A stretch of DNA of 64,000 bases, from contig NZ_LN831029.1 of NCBI RefSeq assembly GCF_001457475.1, positions 2,914,001 through 2,978,000 on the forward strand, read 5' to 3'. A model generated the notes under the pieces. The model saw nothing but the letters and a program-made list of their open reading frames with translations, was not told the DNA's origin and ran no database searches. Of this stretch, positions 30,601 to 37,073 are shown piece by piece. The DNA comes from Achromobacter xylosoxidans. GTDB lineage: Bacteria > Pseudomonadota > Gammaproteobacteria > Burkholderiales > Burkholderiaceae_B. The translations under genes and the position numbers were made by a program. The stretch's first letter is position 1. The number at the start of each line of letters is the position of its first letter.

Positions 30601-32924
30601 TGGATATCGTCGAGGCGCGGGAAACCCGCCGCAGCGTCCAGGAAAACAAATTCCGCCAATCCGGCCTGACCGTGGCGATCTCCGCGCCGGTCCTGTCTGC
30701 CATTGAAACCGCCGGACAGATGACGCGCGCCGCCAGCCAGACGAGCGATGGACGCGTGCAGGCGCTGGCAGGCGCGGCCACGGGGCTGGCGGCCAAGAAC
30801 GCCTACGATGCCGTTCGCGCGGATCCGAAAGCCGCGGGCGGCGTCAATATTTCCATCACCGTTGGCGCCAGCAAAAGCGACAGCAAATCCACCGCCACCC
30901 ATGACACAGCGGCCGGGTCCATCGTGGCGGCGGGCGGCGATGTGCGCATCAGCGCCACCGGCGGCGGCCGGAACTCCGACCTGACCATGCGCGGCAGCGA
31001 GATCAGCGCGGCCGGAGCTGCCGTGCTGAAGGCCGACGGCGACATCAACCTGCTGGCGGCAAGAAACACCGTTGAAACCGACCGCAAGACCAGCAATTCC
31101 AGCGCGGGTGTGGGCGCGGCGATATCCATGGGCCAAGGTGGTCCGGCGTTCGGCGTGACCGCCAATGCGAGCGGGGCCAGAGGCAAGGGCGAAAGCAAGG
31201 ACGTGACCTGGACCAACAACCACGTCGCTGCCGGCGAACGCCTGACACTGGAGTCCGGCGGCGCCATGCGCCTGCGCGGGGCGGTGGCCCGCGGCAGACT
31301 GGTGATGGCCGACGCGGGCGGCAGCCTCAACATCGAGAGCCTGCAAGACACCAGTACCTTCAAGAGCAGGGACTCCCAGATCGGCGGCAGCGTCACCGTG
31401 GGCGCGGGCTTCTCGGCCAGCGGCAGCTACGCCAGCAGCCAGGTGGATGGCGATTTCGCCAGTGTCGTCGAGCGATCGCGCCTTGAAGCAGGCGATGACG
31501 GCTTCCAGATCAGAGCCCGGGACAACATCGACCTCAGGGGCGCGGCCATCGCCTCGTCCGAAGATGCGGTGAAGCGGGGGTTGAATACCGTGATGACAGG
31601 CAGCCTGACCGTCAGTGACATCGAGAACCACAGCCGCTACAAGGCGACGGGGGTGAGCCTGTCGGGAGGCTTCAGCGTTGCCGGCGATGGCAAGCAGTCA
31701 GACGGCCAGAAAGAAGGCGGCGGCAGCGCCAGGAAGGCTGATGAGGCCGCGGCCAGCAATGTCGCGGGCAAAGGTGATGCCTGGTCGGTACGGAACTTCG
31801 GCAACAGCGCCAGCGCCGGCGCGCCGGGCATGAGCGTGCGCAAGGGCAGCGAAAACAGCATGACGCGCACCGGTATCAGCGGCGCGGCCGTGACCATCAC
31901 CGACCCAAACGTCCAATGGGAGCGCACCGGCAAGACCGCCGACCAGGTGCTGGCCATGCTGGATCGAAGCGTGCTGGCGGGCGATGGCGCCGGCGGCCTG
32001 ACGAAAAAATGGAATGGCGACAAGCTGCGCCGGCAAGTCCAGGCCGAGGCGGAAATCATCGCGGCGTTCGGCCAGCAAGCCGGCGCGGCCATCGAGCGCC
32101 ACGCGGAACAGAAGCGCGCGGAATTGCGCCAGCAGATCAAGGCCACGCAAGACCCGGAAAAGATCGAGGCGCTGCAGGCACAGATCAACGAGATCAATAC
32201 CCAGGAGCGGCTGCTGAACGTGGCGGTGGGCGCGCTGGGCGGTTCGGGCGGCGTGGCGGCGCTGCAGGCGGGCTTGTCGGAGGCGGCCGACCGCATGCGG
32301 CGGTACACGATTGGGGACTCGGAGAAGTTCGCCGGTATTACCGACGGCGAGACGACGCTGGATAACAAGAGCGGGGAAAGCGCGGGTATTCGGGGCGATG
32401 GATTTAAGACGGCGGGGACGCGGGTGGTGTTGGACAAACTGTGCGGCGAGGTGAATGAAAGGTGCAGGACTCAGCTCGACGCGAACGGCAAATCCGTACT
32501 CGATGCAAACGGCATTCCGAAACTTGAGTTGGATGGAAATGGGCGCGTCCGGTTTGATCCATCCCAGGTCGGGATGACGATGGCCGAATTTCTCGAATCC
32601 GATCTAGGCAAGGAAATGTCCGGACCCACTGGCGGAAACCAGGGCGGACCTGGAACGCTTCTCGGTTTTGCGTATTCGCCTGGGGGAATTCTGGATCTGG
32701 CGCATGAGGCTTATGGCGGCTCGCATGACTTCATTGGCGGCACCCTGAGCGGATATTACGACGAGCAGGGCAATGCACGGCGCGGCCTGACGCCCGTGCA
32801 GGATTTCATATATGAAACCTGGACCGCCATTGCGCTCGTGCCCGCCACTCCTTTTGCGTTATCAGAAGCGCTGCCGCCCCAAGCATGGAAAGCACTGGAC
32901 ATTTTGTTGAGGATGAAACGATGA
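24621..32924 (+). CDS. FHA/CdiA-like two-partner secretion exoprotein
   Basis: 2767 residues. The extended signal region MNRNIYRIVFNRTLGLFQVV and a later hydrophobic part ending PQANA|Q are typical of TpsA proteins, as is the TPS domain with IANPAGISCDGCGFINADRA. A long series of haemagglutinin repeats follows (many GxLDNxxG, LxNRxG and DxAxLxA units). From about residue 2435 a pre-C-terminal region appears (QWERTGKTADQVLAMLDRSV, then a coiled AEIIAAFGQQAGAAIERHAE). The last 160 residues are compositionally different and end in GGSHDFIGG, YDEQGNARRGL and a hydrophobic WTAIALVPATPFALSEALPP. No VENN motif is present. The end resembles a variable effector tail as in CDI systems; activity is unknown. 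The start is chosen at the extended signal peptide. Confidence 0.9.
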   Translation: MNRNIYRIVFNRTLGLFQVVAEIARRDGRRTGPRVSAARSRFLATLGPLRFAVAFALGQAVIVPQANAQIVADPGAPGNQRPTVLEAPNGVPLVNIQTPSEAGVSRNTYRQFDVGQQGAILNNARTNTQTQLGGWVQGNPWLARGTARVILNEVNSSDPSRLNGYVEVAGDRAQLVIANPAGISCDGCGFINADRATITTGGPVINGGSLESYRVQRGAIQVNGKGMDASATNYTDLIARSVEANAGIWARQLQVTTGTNEVSADHARVQTIAASGDAPVFALDVGALGGMYSQKIVLVGTEHGVGVRNAGMVGAQAGQLVVTTDGRLDNLGTMQAGADARINAVGGLANAGMLSAGRELTVYTPEDIDNSGGTLNARRVDVTAQSLTNRGGVIGQTGLQDLALQAGQISNRDGGRIGIAAPQTDTSSGEGEAPKAGMGGGTGGGNSSTSGDSPHGANAGGDGTQPAFGIASLPGGVLNIAGTLDNEGGHIMAGGHIDLIARDGLDNDTGHLGVRQFAVSGGGLSNRRGEIRVAAGARITTGLLNNDAGLMQLDGPVVLNARDFSNRAGAFRHSDRSDTHIRITGLLDNSDSGAIAGNGDLRINAATLDNANGNILHAGDGRLAINAAALHGGNGNIASNGMLDLKGDTTDLTSATTQARTVRIDTGALTTARGTLRSSGRLDVRVRGTLDNRDGQIVSTEGRLGVATPGHTGNAGGTPQGAGDVSLASGGLDNAGGTVLGASVAVDTHLAALDNTGGTIASIDGTLSIDSGALNNARGLLQSRQGMHVDTHAQTLTNTYAGSTGGILSGDTLALSSGNLNNRDGVVYSQGELVARAGDIDNTAGQLGAGADADIGATALDNAGGRVQAANDLKAALSGVANNNGGLMVAGNGLALNAAQILNRDTQSADAGLPLGLQGDSVVLTASRTDNTAGAIAADSLIDIRGPDAAGLLDNTHGNISSGGGIDVTVSRVQNPQGTLIAGRTLDLAADSLGGDGRLLSGGDLSLSLQQDFANLREITANGHAVIRTAGVLTNDGVMRAGDLEVHGADVNNNASGEMSGMRTTVAAHNTLTNRGLIDGSQTRIDAGTLDNVGSGRLYGDHLAIGAGTANNREEDGHAAVLAARQRLDIGAGIINNREKALIFSAGGSSDALNIGGMLDANDQATASADLILNDSATIESLGGLTLDGARLLNRNLHFRTELAQISGPTRRLYIQPGGDPEKHDASEYRWERWSRAGRYRHGKTGAKIQDWTQYDVNQSEYETRVTESAPALIRAGGDVILRGEELVNDKSRIIAGGVLRGDLDHLDNLAAIGEHVIHQAGTSQYTRSRWRGGRRQYHQRKWDRKIAYAPADMVKTFDLDVSSIVQNAAGKGSGFAVTDRQNPPVDARVGGGVRATGGIGPGQITEVRVDVGRVHGPGAVTETHATDGNGPVQIPGQEVAGSNGGAPEIVRTVRVDTDVPASSLFRIVPDASGYLVETDPRFADYRNWLSSDYMLSQLGYDPATVHKRLGDGFYEQQLVRDQVGQLTGRRFLDGHADDEAQYRALLEAGATYAKAWSLRPGVALSAAQMARLTSDIVWLVERDVTLADGSTTRALVPQVYVRVKPGDIDGNGTLLAASTVDLNLKGDLVNTGTVAGRAVVRFTGENLRNIGGHITGDAVALDARTDIDNIGGTLDAGSALELMAGRDLNVVSTTHSGARQAGRSDFSRASLDRVAGLYVTNPGGILLASAGRDVGLIAGRVVNSGKEGQTTVVAGRDLALGTVRIAEQENNVGNAHNYLKQGYVEDVGSQISTAGDLRLQAGRDLNATAASVTSEQGVLAAVAQGDVNILAGEASSYWAEGRQHKSRSLLGSSKKTTRDSLEEARAVASTFSGDTVAVRGQNVTVTGSNVVSDAGTVIMAHNDLILRAATETSKESHFSETRKSGFLYNGGLAFTIGDQMQSGDRKDINTRAAASTAGSTGGDVMLVAGNHYQQIGSHVLALRGDIDIDAKKVDIVEARETRRSVQENKFRQSGLTVAISAPVLSAIETAGQMTRAASQTSDGRVQALAGAATGLAAKNAYDAVRADPKAAGGVNISITVGASKSDSKSTATHDTAAGSIVAAGGDVRISATGGGRNSDLTMRGSEISAAGAAVLKADGDINLLAARNTVETDRKTSNSSAGVGAAISMGQGGPAFGVTANASGARGKGESKDVTWTNNHVAAGERLTLESGGAMRLRGAVARGRLVMADAGGSLNIESLQDTSTFKSRDSQIGGSVTVGAGFSASGSYASSQVDGDFASVVERSRLEAGDDGFQIRARDNIDLRGAAIASSEDAVKRGLNTVMTGSLTVSDIENHSRYKATGVSLSGGFSVAGDGKQSDGQKEGGGSARKADEAAASNVAGKGDAWSVRNFGNSASAGAPGMSVRKGSENSMTRTGISGAAVTITDPNVQWERTGKTADQVLAMLDRSVLAGDGAGGLTKKWNGDKLRRQVQAEAEIIAAFGQQAGAAIERHAEQKRAELRQQIKATQDPEKIEALQAQINEINTQERLLNVAVGALGGSGGVAALQAGLSEAADRMRRYTIGDSEKFAGITDGETTLDNKSGESAGIRGDGFKTAGTRVVLDKLCGEVNERCRTQLDANGKSVLDANGIPKLELDGNGRVRFDPSQVGMTMAEFLESDLGKEMSGPTGGNQGGPGTLLGFAYSPGGILDLAHEAYGGSHDFIGGTLSGYYDEQGNARRGLTPVQDFIYETWTAIALVPATPFALSEALPPQAWKALDILLRMKR

Positions 32925-33409
32925 AAACAACGATAAGGCTATTTTTCTCATCAGCTTTATTGCTATTAGCGGCGGGCTGCTGCCTCACGCTTCCGCGGTA
33001 TATGTGCAGGTCGCCCCGGACAAAAGCTTGGATTGGGTACGTGGTCCTACCGATGGAGTGGTATTGGCCGCTAAATGGCCAAACAGAGGAAGGCCGGTGG
33101 ATGGATTGGAAAGCATGCGGCGGAGCTGAAGACGGAAGGTTCTATCTTAAGAACCAGAACGAGCTTACTGACGAACAGTATCGGAAGGAGTCAGAGGCAT
33201 TGTTCGATGAGCTTAAACGCTGCATGCAGAAGAAGGGCTATCAGTTCGTTCCCCCGTGCTACCAATTAGAGAAGTGCGGTCCACTGCCGCCAGCGCCAAA
33301 CGGCGTATCGTGGCCAACTTGGGCGTCGGACGTGTGGCCGCCGCAATCGCTGGGGGATCGCCCGCCGCCGCGGCATTTTACGCGTCGCGGCAAGGAACGC
33401 GTGGAGTAA
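32921..33409 (+). CDS. Small putative lipoprotein overlapping the exoprotein gene
   Basis: 162 residues. MKTTIRLFFSSALLLLAAGC gives a lipoprotein signal with Cys20 as likely lipidation site (AAGC box). The mature part is Trp/Pro/Cys-rich (PMEWYWPLNG, WMDWKACGG, MQKKGYQFVPPCYQLEKCG) with no family recognised. Its ATG overlaps the exoprotein stop (ATGA), so the two are co-translated, and its base composition is more AT-rich than the locus average. That position is where CDI loci keep the immunity gene, so an immunity or tail-protecting role in the envelope is the best inference. Confidence 0.72.
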   Translation: MKTTIRLFFSSALLLLAAGCCLTLPRYMCRSPRTKAWIGYVVLPMEWYWPLNGQTEEGRWMDWKACGGAEDGRFYLKNQNELTDEQYRKESEALFDELKRCMQKKGYQFVPPCYQLEKCGPLPPAPNGVSWPTWASDVWPPQSLGDRPPPRHFTRRGKERVE

Positions 33410-33426
33410 TGGCGCGTGCCGGCAAA

Positions 33427-33492
33427 GACCGCCTATCAGGTGCCGGCCGTGCTGAATCGAAGCGTGCTGCCGAGCGATGGCGCCGGCGGCCT
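33427..33492 (+). pseudogene. Orphan fragment of the exoprotein pre-C-terminal region
   Basis: 59 of 66 bases match 31934-31999 inside the exoprotein gene (encoding TADQVLAMLDRSVLAGDGAG and neighbours). Similarity extends a few bases upstream with a one-base insertion. It stands alone after the lipoprotein gene and is followed by non-coding sequence to 33561. Such detached copies of the junction are typical remains of displaced toxin-immunity modules. Confidence 0.75.
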
Positions 33493-33561
33493 CGCGACAA
33501 GGCAGCGCCCTCGGAGGGGAGGCTGCAAGCGCGCGCCGCGCGGCGGCCCTTATTCAGGATT

Positions 33562-34155
33562 TTACTTCTGCGCCAGCATCTGGCCCTTGGCCGTATCGAT
33601 GTAGCTGCGGGCGCCGAGGTAGCGCTTGGACCAGTACGGATTCTTCATTTCGTCCACGCGCACCTTGGCGCCGCGGCGCGGGGCGTGCACGAACTTGTCC
33701 TGGCCGATGTAGATGCCCACATGCGACGTGATGCCGCGGCCGCGGGTGGCGAAGAACACCAGGTCGCCGGGCTTGAGCTGCTTCTTGTTGTTCACCGTGT
33801 CGCCCTGGGTGCGTTGCTGGCGCGCGGTGCGCGGCAGTTCCAGGCCGGCGATCTCACGGTAGACGTACAGCACCAGGCCGCTGCAGTCGAAGCCTTCGGC
33901 GGCATCGTCGCCGCCCCAGCTGTAGGGCGTGCCGATGGCGGCCAGGCCGGCCTGCACCACGCGTTCGCGCAGGGTCGGCACGGTGGGGTCCTGCGCCAGG
34001 CGCAGGCCGGACAGGGAAGCGCGGGCCTGCTCGGAGGGGATCGACGCCTGGGCGGCGCCGGGTAACCAGGAGAACGTCAGGGCCAGCAGGGGCGCTGACA
34101 GCAAAGCGGGAAGGCGGAAAAAGGCAAGGCGGGCTTTTCGCGTGGGCGGCGTCAT
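33562..34155 (-). CDS. NlpC/P60 peptidoglycan endopeptidase
   Basis: 197 residues with a signal peptide or anchor (about 1-37, ending AQA). NlpC/P60 catalytic residues are visible: Cys in GFDCSGLVLYVYREIAG, His in TSHVGIYIGQ and His in FVHAPRRGAKV. The enzyme is expected to cut D-glutamyl-diaminopimelate links in cell-wall peptides in the periplasm. It ends just beyond the decayed tail of the secretion locus and is not part of it. Confidence 0.92.
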   Translation of the reverse strand: MTPPTRKARLAFFRLPALLSAPLLALTFSWLPGAAQASIPSEQARASLSGLRLAQDPTVPTLRERVVQAGLAAIGTPYSWGGDDAAEGFDCSGLVLYVYREIAGLELPRTARQQRTQGDTVNNKKQLKPGDLVFFATRGRGITSHVGIYIGQDKFVHAPRRGAKVRVDEMKNPYWSKRYLGARSYIDTAKGQMLAQK

Positions 34156-34256
34156 TACGTCACTTCAAAAATCGGAGTGGGCGGCATGGCTTTGTCCACG
34201 GGGGACAAGCCGGCGGAAAGGGGGCAGGGGAGGCTTGAGCTTCACGAACTGCCATC

Positions 34257-34300
34257 GCATTGTAATGGAATAAAGTTTCATTACATTTGTAGTGCAATGC
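34257..34300. repeat. Nested inverted repeats before the NlpC/P60 gene
   Basis: TGTAATG at 34261-34267 and CATTACA at 34279-34285 form a 7-bp palindrome with an 11-base AT-rich centre; GCATTG (34257-34262) and CAATGC (34295-34300) frame it. It lies about 100-145 bases before the NlpC/P60 start and may be a regulator site. Nothing else was seen in 34156-34367. Confidence 0.45.
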
Positions 34301-34367
34301 AGCATCCTGGCGGGCCGCCCGTTACCTGATCCGGTCGGGAAAAGGTAACGGGCGCCGGGCGCCAGGG

Positions 34368-36458
34368 TCAGAAGCTGCCGCGCAGGCCGACCATCACGGC
34401 GCGGCCGCCCTCGGGCGCGACGTCGCGCAGCACCGAGGTGGCGTAGCGGATGTCCTGGTTGGTCAGGTTGATGCCGCGCACGTAGGCCTGCCACTGCACC
34501 GCCGCGACCTTGAAGCGGTAGCCGGCGTTGGCGTCCAGGCTGTAGTAGCCGGCGGTGGCGGTGTCGTTGTCCGGACGGCTGTGCTGGGCGAAGGCCTTGG
34601 ACACGCTCAAGCCGGCGCTGTACGGGCCGTAGCCGTAGTCCAGCGCCACGCGCAGGCGCAGCGGCGGAATGCGCGGCAGCGAGCGGCCGGTATCGCTGTT
34701 GCGCGCCACCGTGTAGTCGCCCGACAGGCCCAGGTCCAGCTTGTGGCCGCCCAGCTGCAGCACGCGCGTGCTGCTTTCCGCCTCCACGCCGTACAGGCGC
34801 GCGGACACGCCCTGGTAGCGGGCCTCGGGCAGGGCCTCGTCGTCCCCGGCGGCCACCAGATCGCCGTCATCGTCGCGGAAGCGGCCGGTGTTCATCTCGG
34901 CAAGGTAGTTGGAGAAGCGGCTGTAGAACACGCCCACGCTGGCGCTGTCGGCGTCCTTCTTGTAGCGCAGCGACAGGTCGCCGGACCAGGCGCGTTCCTT
35001 GGCCAGGTTCTGGTCGCCCACCAGGTATTGGCCGGTGGCGGCGTGCGGGCCGTTGGCGTACAGCTCATAGAAGGTGGGCGCGCGCTCGGTGTAGGCGGTG
35101 TTGGCGGCCACCGACCAGGCGCTGTCCAGCTTGTAGATGCCGCCCAGCGAGAAGCTGCCGGCGGTGAAGGTGCGGCGGTTGGAGCCGTCGAAGCGTTCGT
35201 TGCCGCCGCCGCCCGGGGTCAGGCGGGTATGGTCGGCGCGCGCGCCGGCGCTCAGCGTCAGGCGATCATTGATCTTCCATTCCTCCAGCGCGAACAGCGC
35301 GATGGCGTCGGTGTCGGTGGTGGGCACCAGCGCTTCCTCGCCCAGGGCCGAGAAGCGCGTCTGGCCCAGTTGCAGGCCGACCACGCCGTGCAGCGGGCCG
35401 ATGTCGGCGTGGCGCGCCTCGATGCGGGCCTCGTAGCCGCGGTTCTTGAAGAGGGTGCCGGTTTCGCCGTCCTCGATCTCCTTGTGCTGGTAATCGGTGT
35501 AGGCGAAATTCAGTTTGACGCTCGTGAACAGGCCTTCCAGGTCGCGCAGCTCGCTGGCGAAGCCGAAGCGTTCCTGGCGCATCCTGATGCGCACGTCCGG
35601 CTCGGCCACCGAACCGTAGTCGGAGTCGTAGCCGCTGTAGGACAGGCCGGCATAGCCGCGGTCGCCGGTCCAGGACATGCCGAGCGCGCCGCCGCTGGCC
35701 TGGCCGTCGCTGTTGGGCAGGGTGCCGCGCGGCTGGTCCCGGTCGGGGCCGTCGATCGCGCGTTGCCGCGAGGTGCGGGCGTAGCCGGGAATGCGCAGGT
35801 CGCCGGTCTTGCGGCTGAAGGCGTCGGCGTGGATGGCGAAGGTGCCGTCGCCGCCTTCGAGCTGGATCGCGCCGTTGCGGTCGTTGTTGGCGCCGCCGTA
35901 GCTGCCGGCGACGTCGCCGTGGATGCCGTCGATGGGCTCGGTGGGGATGCGGTTGTCGATGGTGTTGACCACGCCGCCGATGGCGCTGCCGCCATACAGC
36001 AGGGCGGCCGGCCCGCGCAGGATCTCGACGCGGTTGGTGGACAGCGGATCCAGCGGCACGGCGTGGTCGAACGACAGCGACGAGGCGTCGAGCGAACCGA
36101 CGCCGTTGTTCAGCAGGCGGATGCGGTCGCCGTCCATGCCGCGGATGATGGGGCGGCCCACCATCGGGCCATACGTGGTGGTCGATACGCCCGGCAGGCC
36201 GTTGAGCGTCTCGCCCAGGTTCGAGGCGCGTCGCAGGTCCAGGCCGGCGCCTTGCAGCACGGTCGACGGCGAGGCCAGCGCTTCGCTGCCCAGGGGGTTG
36301 GCGGTGATGATGACGGGCGACAGCGTGGCCGCGTCAGGCGCGTCGGCCTGGGCGCGGGCGGCCGGCGGTAAGGCGAGCAGGCAGGCGAGGGCGAGCGGGC
36401 TCAGGGAAAAGGCGCGCAGGGACGAACGCGTCCCCGCATGGGAAGCAGCAAAAAGCAT
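34368..36458 (-). CDS. znuD: TonB-dependent receptor, ZnuD-like
   Basis: 696 residues. A signal peptide ends ARA|Q. The plug domain begins VIITANPLGSEALASPSTVL and carries the ZnuD-type block SLDASSLSFDHAVPLDPLST followed by VEILRGPAALLYGGSAIGGVVNTID. A 22-strand barrel follows and the protein ends in RGSF. ZnuD receptors take up zinc (or haem) across the outer membrane. The start at 36458 is the Met that begins the signal peptide. It lies 59 bases downstream of a DUF2946-like gene with which it probably forms an operon. Confidence 0.82.
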   Translation of the reverse strand: MLFAASHAGTRSSLRAFSLSPLALACLLALPPAARAQADAPDAATLSPVIITANPLGSEALASPSTVLQGAGLDLRRASNLGETLNGLPGVSTTTYGPMVGRPIIRGMDGDRIRLLNNGVGSLDASSLSFDHAVPLDPLSTNRVEILRGPAALLYGGSAIGGVVNTIDNRIPTEPIDGIHGDVAGSYGGANNDRNGAIQLEGGDGTFAIHADAFSRKTGDLRIPGYARTSRQRAIDGPDRDQPRGTLPNSDGQASGGALGMSWTGDRGYAGLSYSGYDSDYGSVAEPDVRIRMRQERFGFASELRDLEGLFTSVKLNFAYTDYQHKEIEDGETGTLFKNRGYEARIEARHADIGPLHGVVGLQLGQTRFSALGEEALVPTTDTDAIALFALEEWKINDRLTLSAGARADHTRLTPGGGGNERFDGSNRRTFTAGSFSLGGIYKLDSAWSVAANTAYTERAPTFYELYANGPHAATGQYLVGDQNLAKERAWSGDLSLRYKKDADSASVGVFYSRFSNYLAEMNTGRFRDDDGDLVAAGDDEALPEARYQGVSARLYGVEAESSTRVLQLGGHKLDLGLSGDYTVARNSDTGRSLPRIPPLRLRVALDYGYGPYSAGLSVSKAFAQHSRPDNDTATAGYYSLDANAGYRFKVAAVQWQAYVRGINLTNQDIRYATSVLRDVAPEGGRAVMVGLRGSF

Positions 36459-36517
36459 GGTGGCAATCCTGGTTGCCGGCCGGCGGGCGGCGGCGGTTGA
36501 AATCGGGCGGGCGGGTG

Positions 36518-36865
36518 TCAGGCCGCGGCGGGCGGGGCGCGCGATTGGAACCAGGGCGTGGCGATGAGGGTGGTGCCGCTTGGCACCGGCGCGGACGCCG
36601 CGATGCGCGGCGCGCCGCAGGCGAATGCGGGAAAGGAAGCCGGCAGCGTGGCGTCCAGCAGATCCCAGATATGACAGAGGTCGCAATGGCCCAGCTTGTC
36701 GGGCGTGTGCGCGTCGTCCTGGCTGGAAGCGGGACTCCCCGACAGGTGCGACAGCGCGTGCCGCACGCCGCCCAGCGGTGACAGCAACAGGCAGGCGCAC
36801 AGCCAACCCAGCACTGCCCATCGGGCAGGGCGCGCAGCGGGATGGAGGCGGGAAGCCGGCGGCAT
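36518..36865 (-). CDS. DUF2946-like small exported protein
   Basis: 115 residues. One N-terminal hydrophobic segment (WAVLGWLCACLLLSPLGGVRHAL) is followed by a His/Cys region (HALSHLSG, LGHCDLCHIWDLLD) that could bind metal, and an Ala/Pro-rich end. Small proteins of this type are commonly encoded beside copper or zinc TonB receptors; no biochemical role is established. The start at 36865 is preferred because upstream codons have no coding character. Confidence 0.68.
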   Translation of the reverse strand: MPPASRLHPAARPARWAVLGWLCACLLLSPLGGVRHALSHLSGSPASSQDDAHTPDKLGHCDLCHIWDLLDATLPASFPAFACGAPRIAASAPVPSGTTLIATPWFQSRAPPAAA

Positions 36866-36891
36866 GGGCGGGGCGGAAAGGCGAAAAATCG

Positions 36892-36908
36892 GAATGATAT
36901 ATTGTTTC
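36892..36908 (-). promoter_or_regulatory. Possible Zur/Fur-type operator
   Basis: GAATGATATATTGTTTC, an imperfect AT-rich palindrome with outer GAA/TTC, lies 27-43 bases before the DUF2946-like start in an otherwise GC-rich region. Metal-responsive repression of the receptor operon would fit the genes. The match to any one consensus is weak. Confidence 0.35.
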
Positions 36909-37073
36909 TTTGATTGTGGCGATGCGCGCCCGCGCATCCGGCCGCGCAACGCGGCCGAATATGACGCTTCATGTAGTCCTAGGCTCGGGCATAATCGTTG
37001 GCATCGGCCCTCCCGGCTTGATCGCCGCGAGCGGCCGCTGAAAGAAGACCATAAGAAAGCGGAGCCAAGCTCA

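Noticed and set aside
24621..32924. Repeated motifs inside the exoprotein as CRISPR or DNA repeats
   Set aside because: The recurrences are degenerate protein repeats of the haemagglutinin fold in one open frame, not exact DNA repeats with spacers.
31900..32924. Classical VENN-type CdiA toxin junction
   Set aside because: No VENN motif was found; the exoprotein is described only as FHA/CdiA-like and the tail as toxin-like by position and composition.
33256..34065. 269-codon plus-strand frame across the locus end
   Set aside because: It runs antisense through the NlpC/P60 gene and out of frame through the lipoprotein gene; no coding character.
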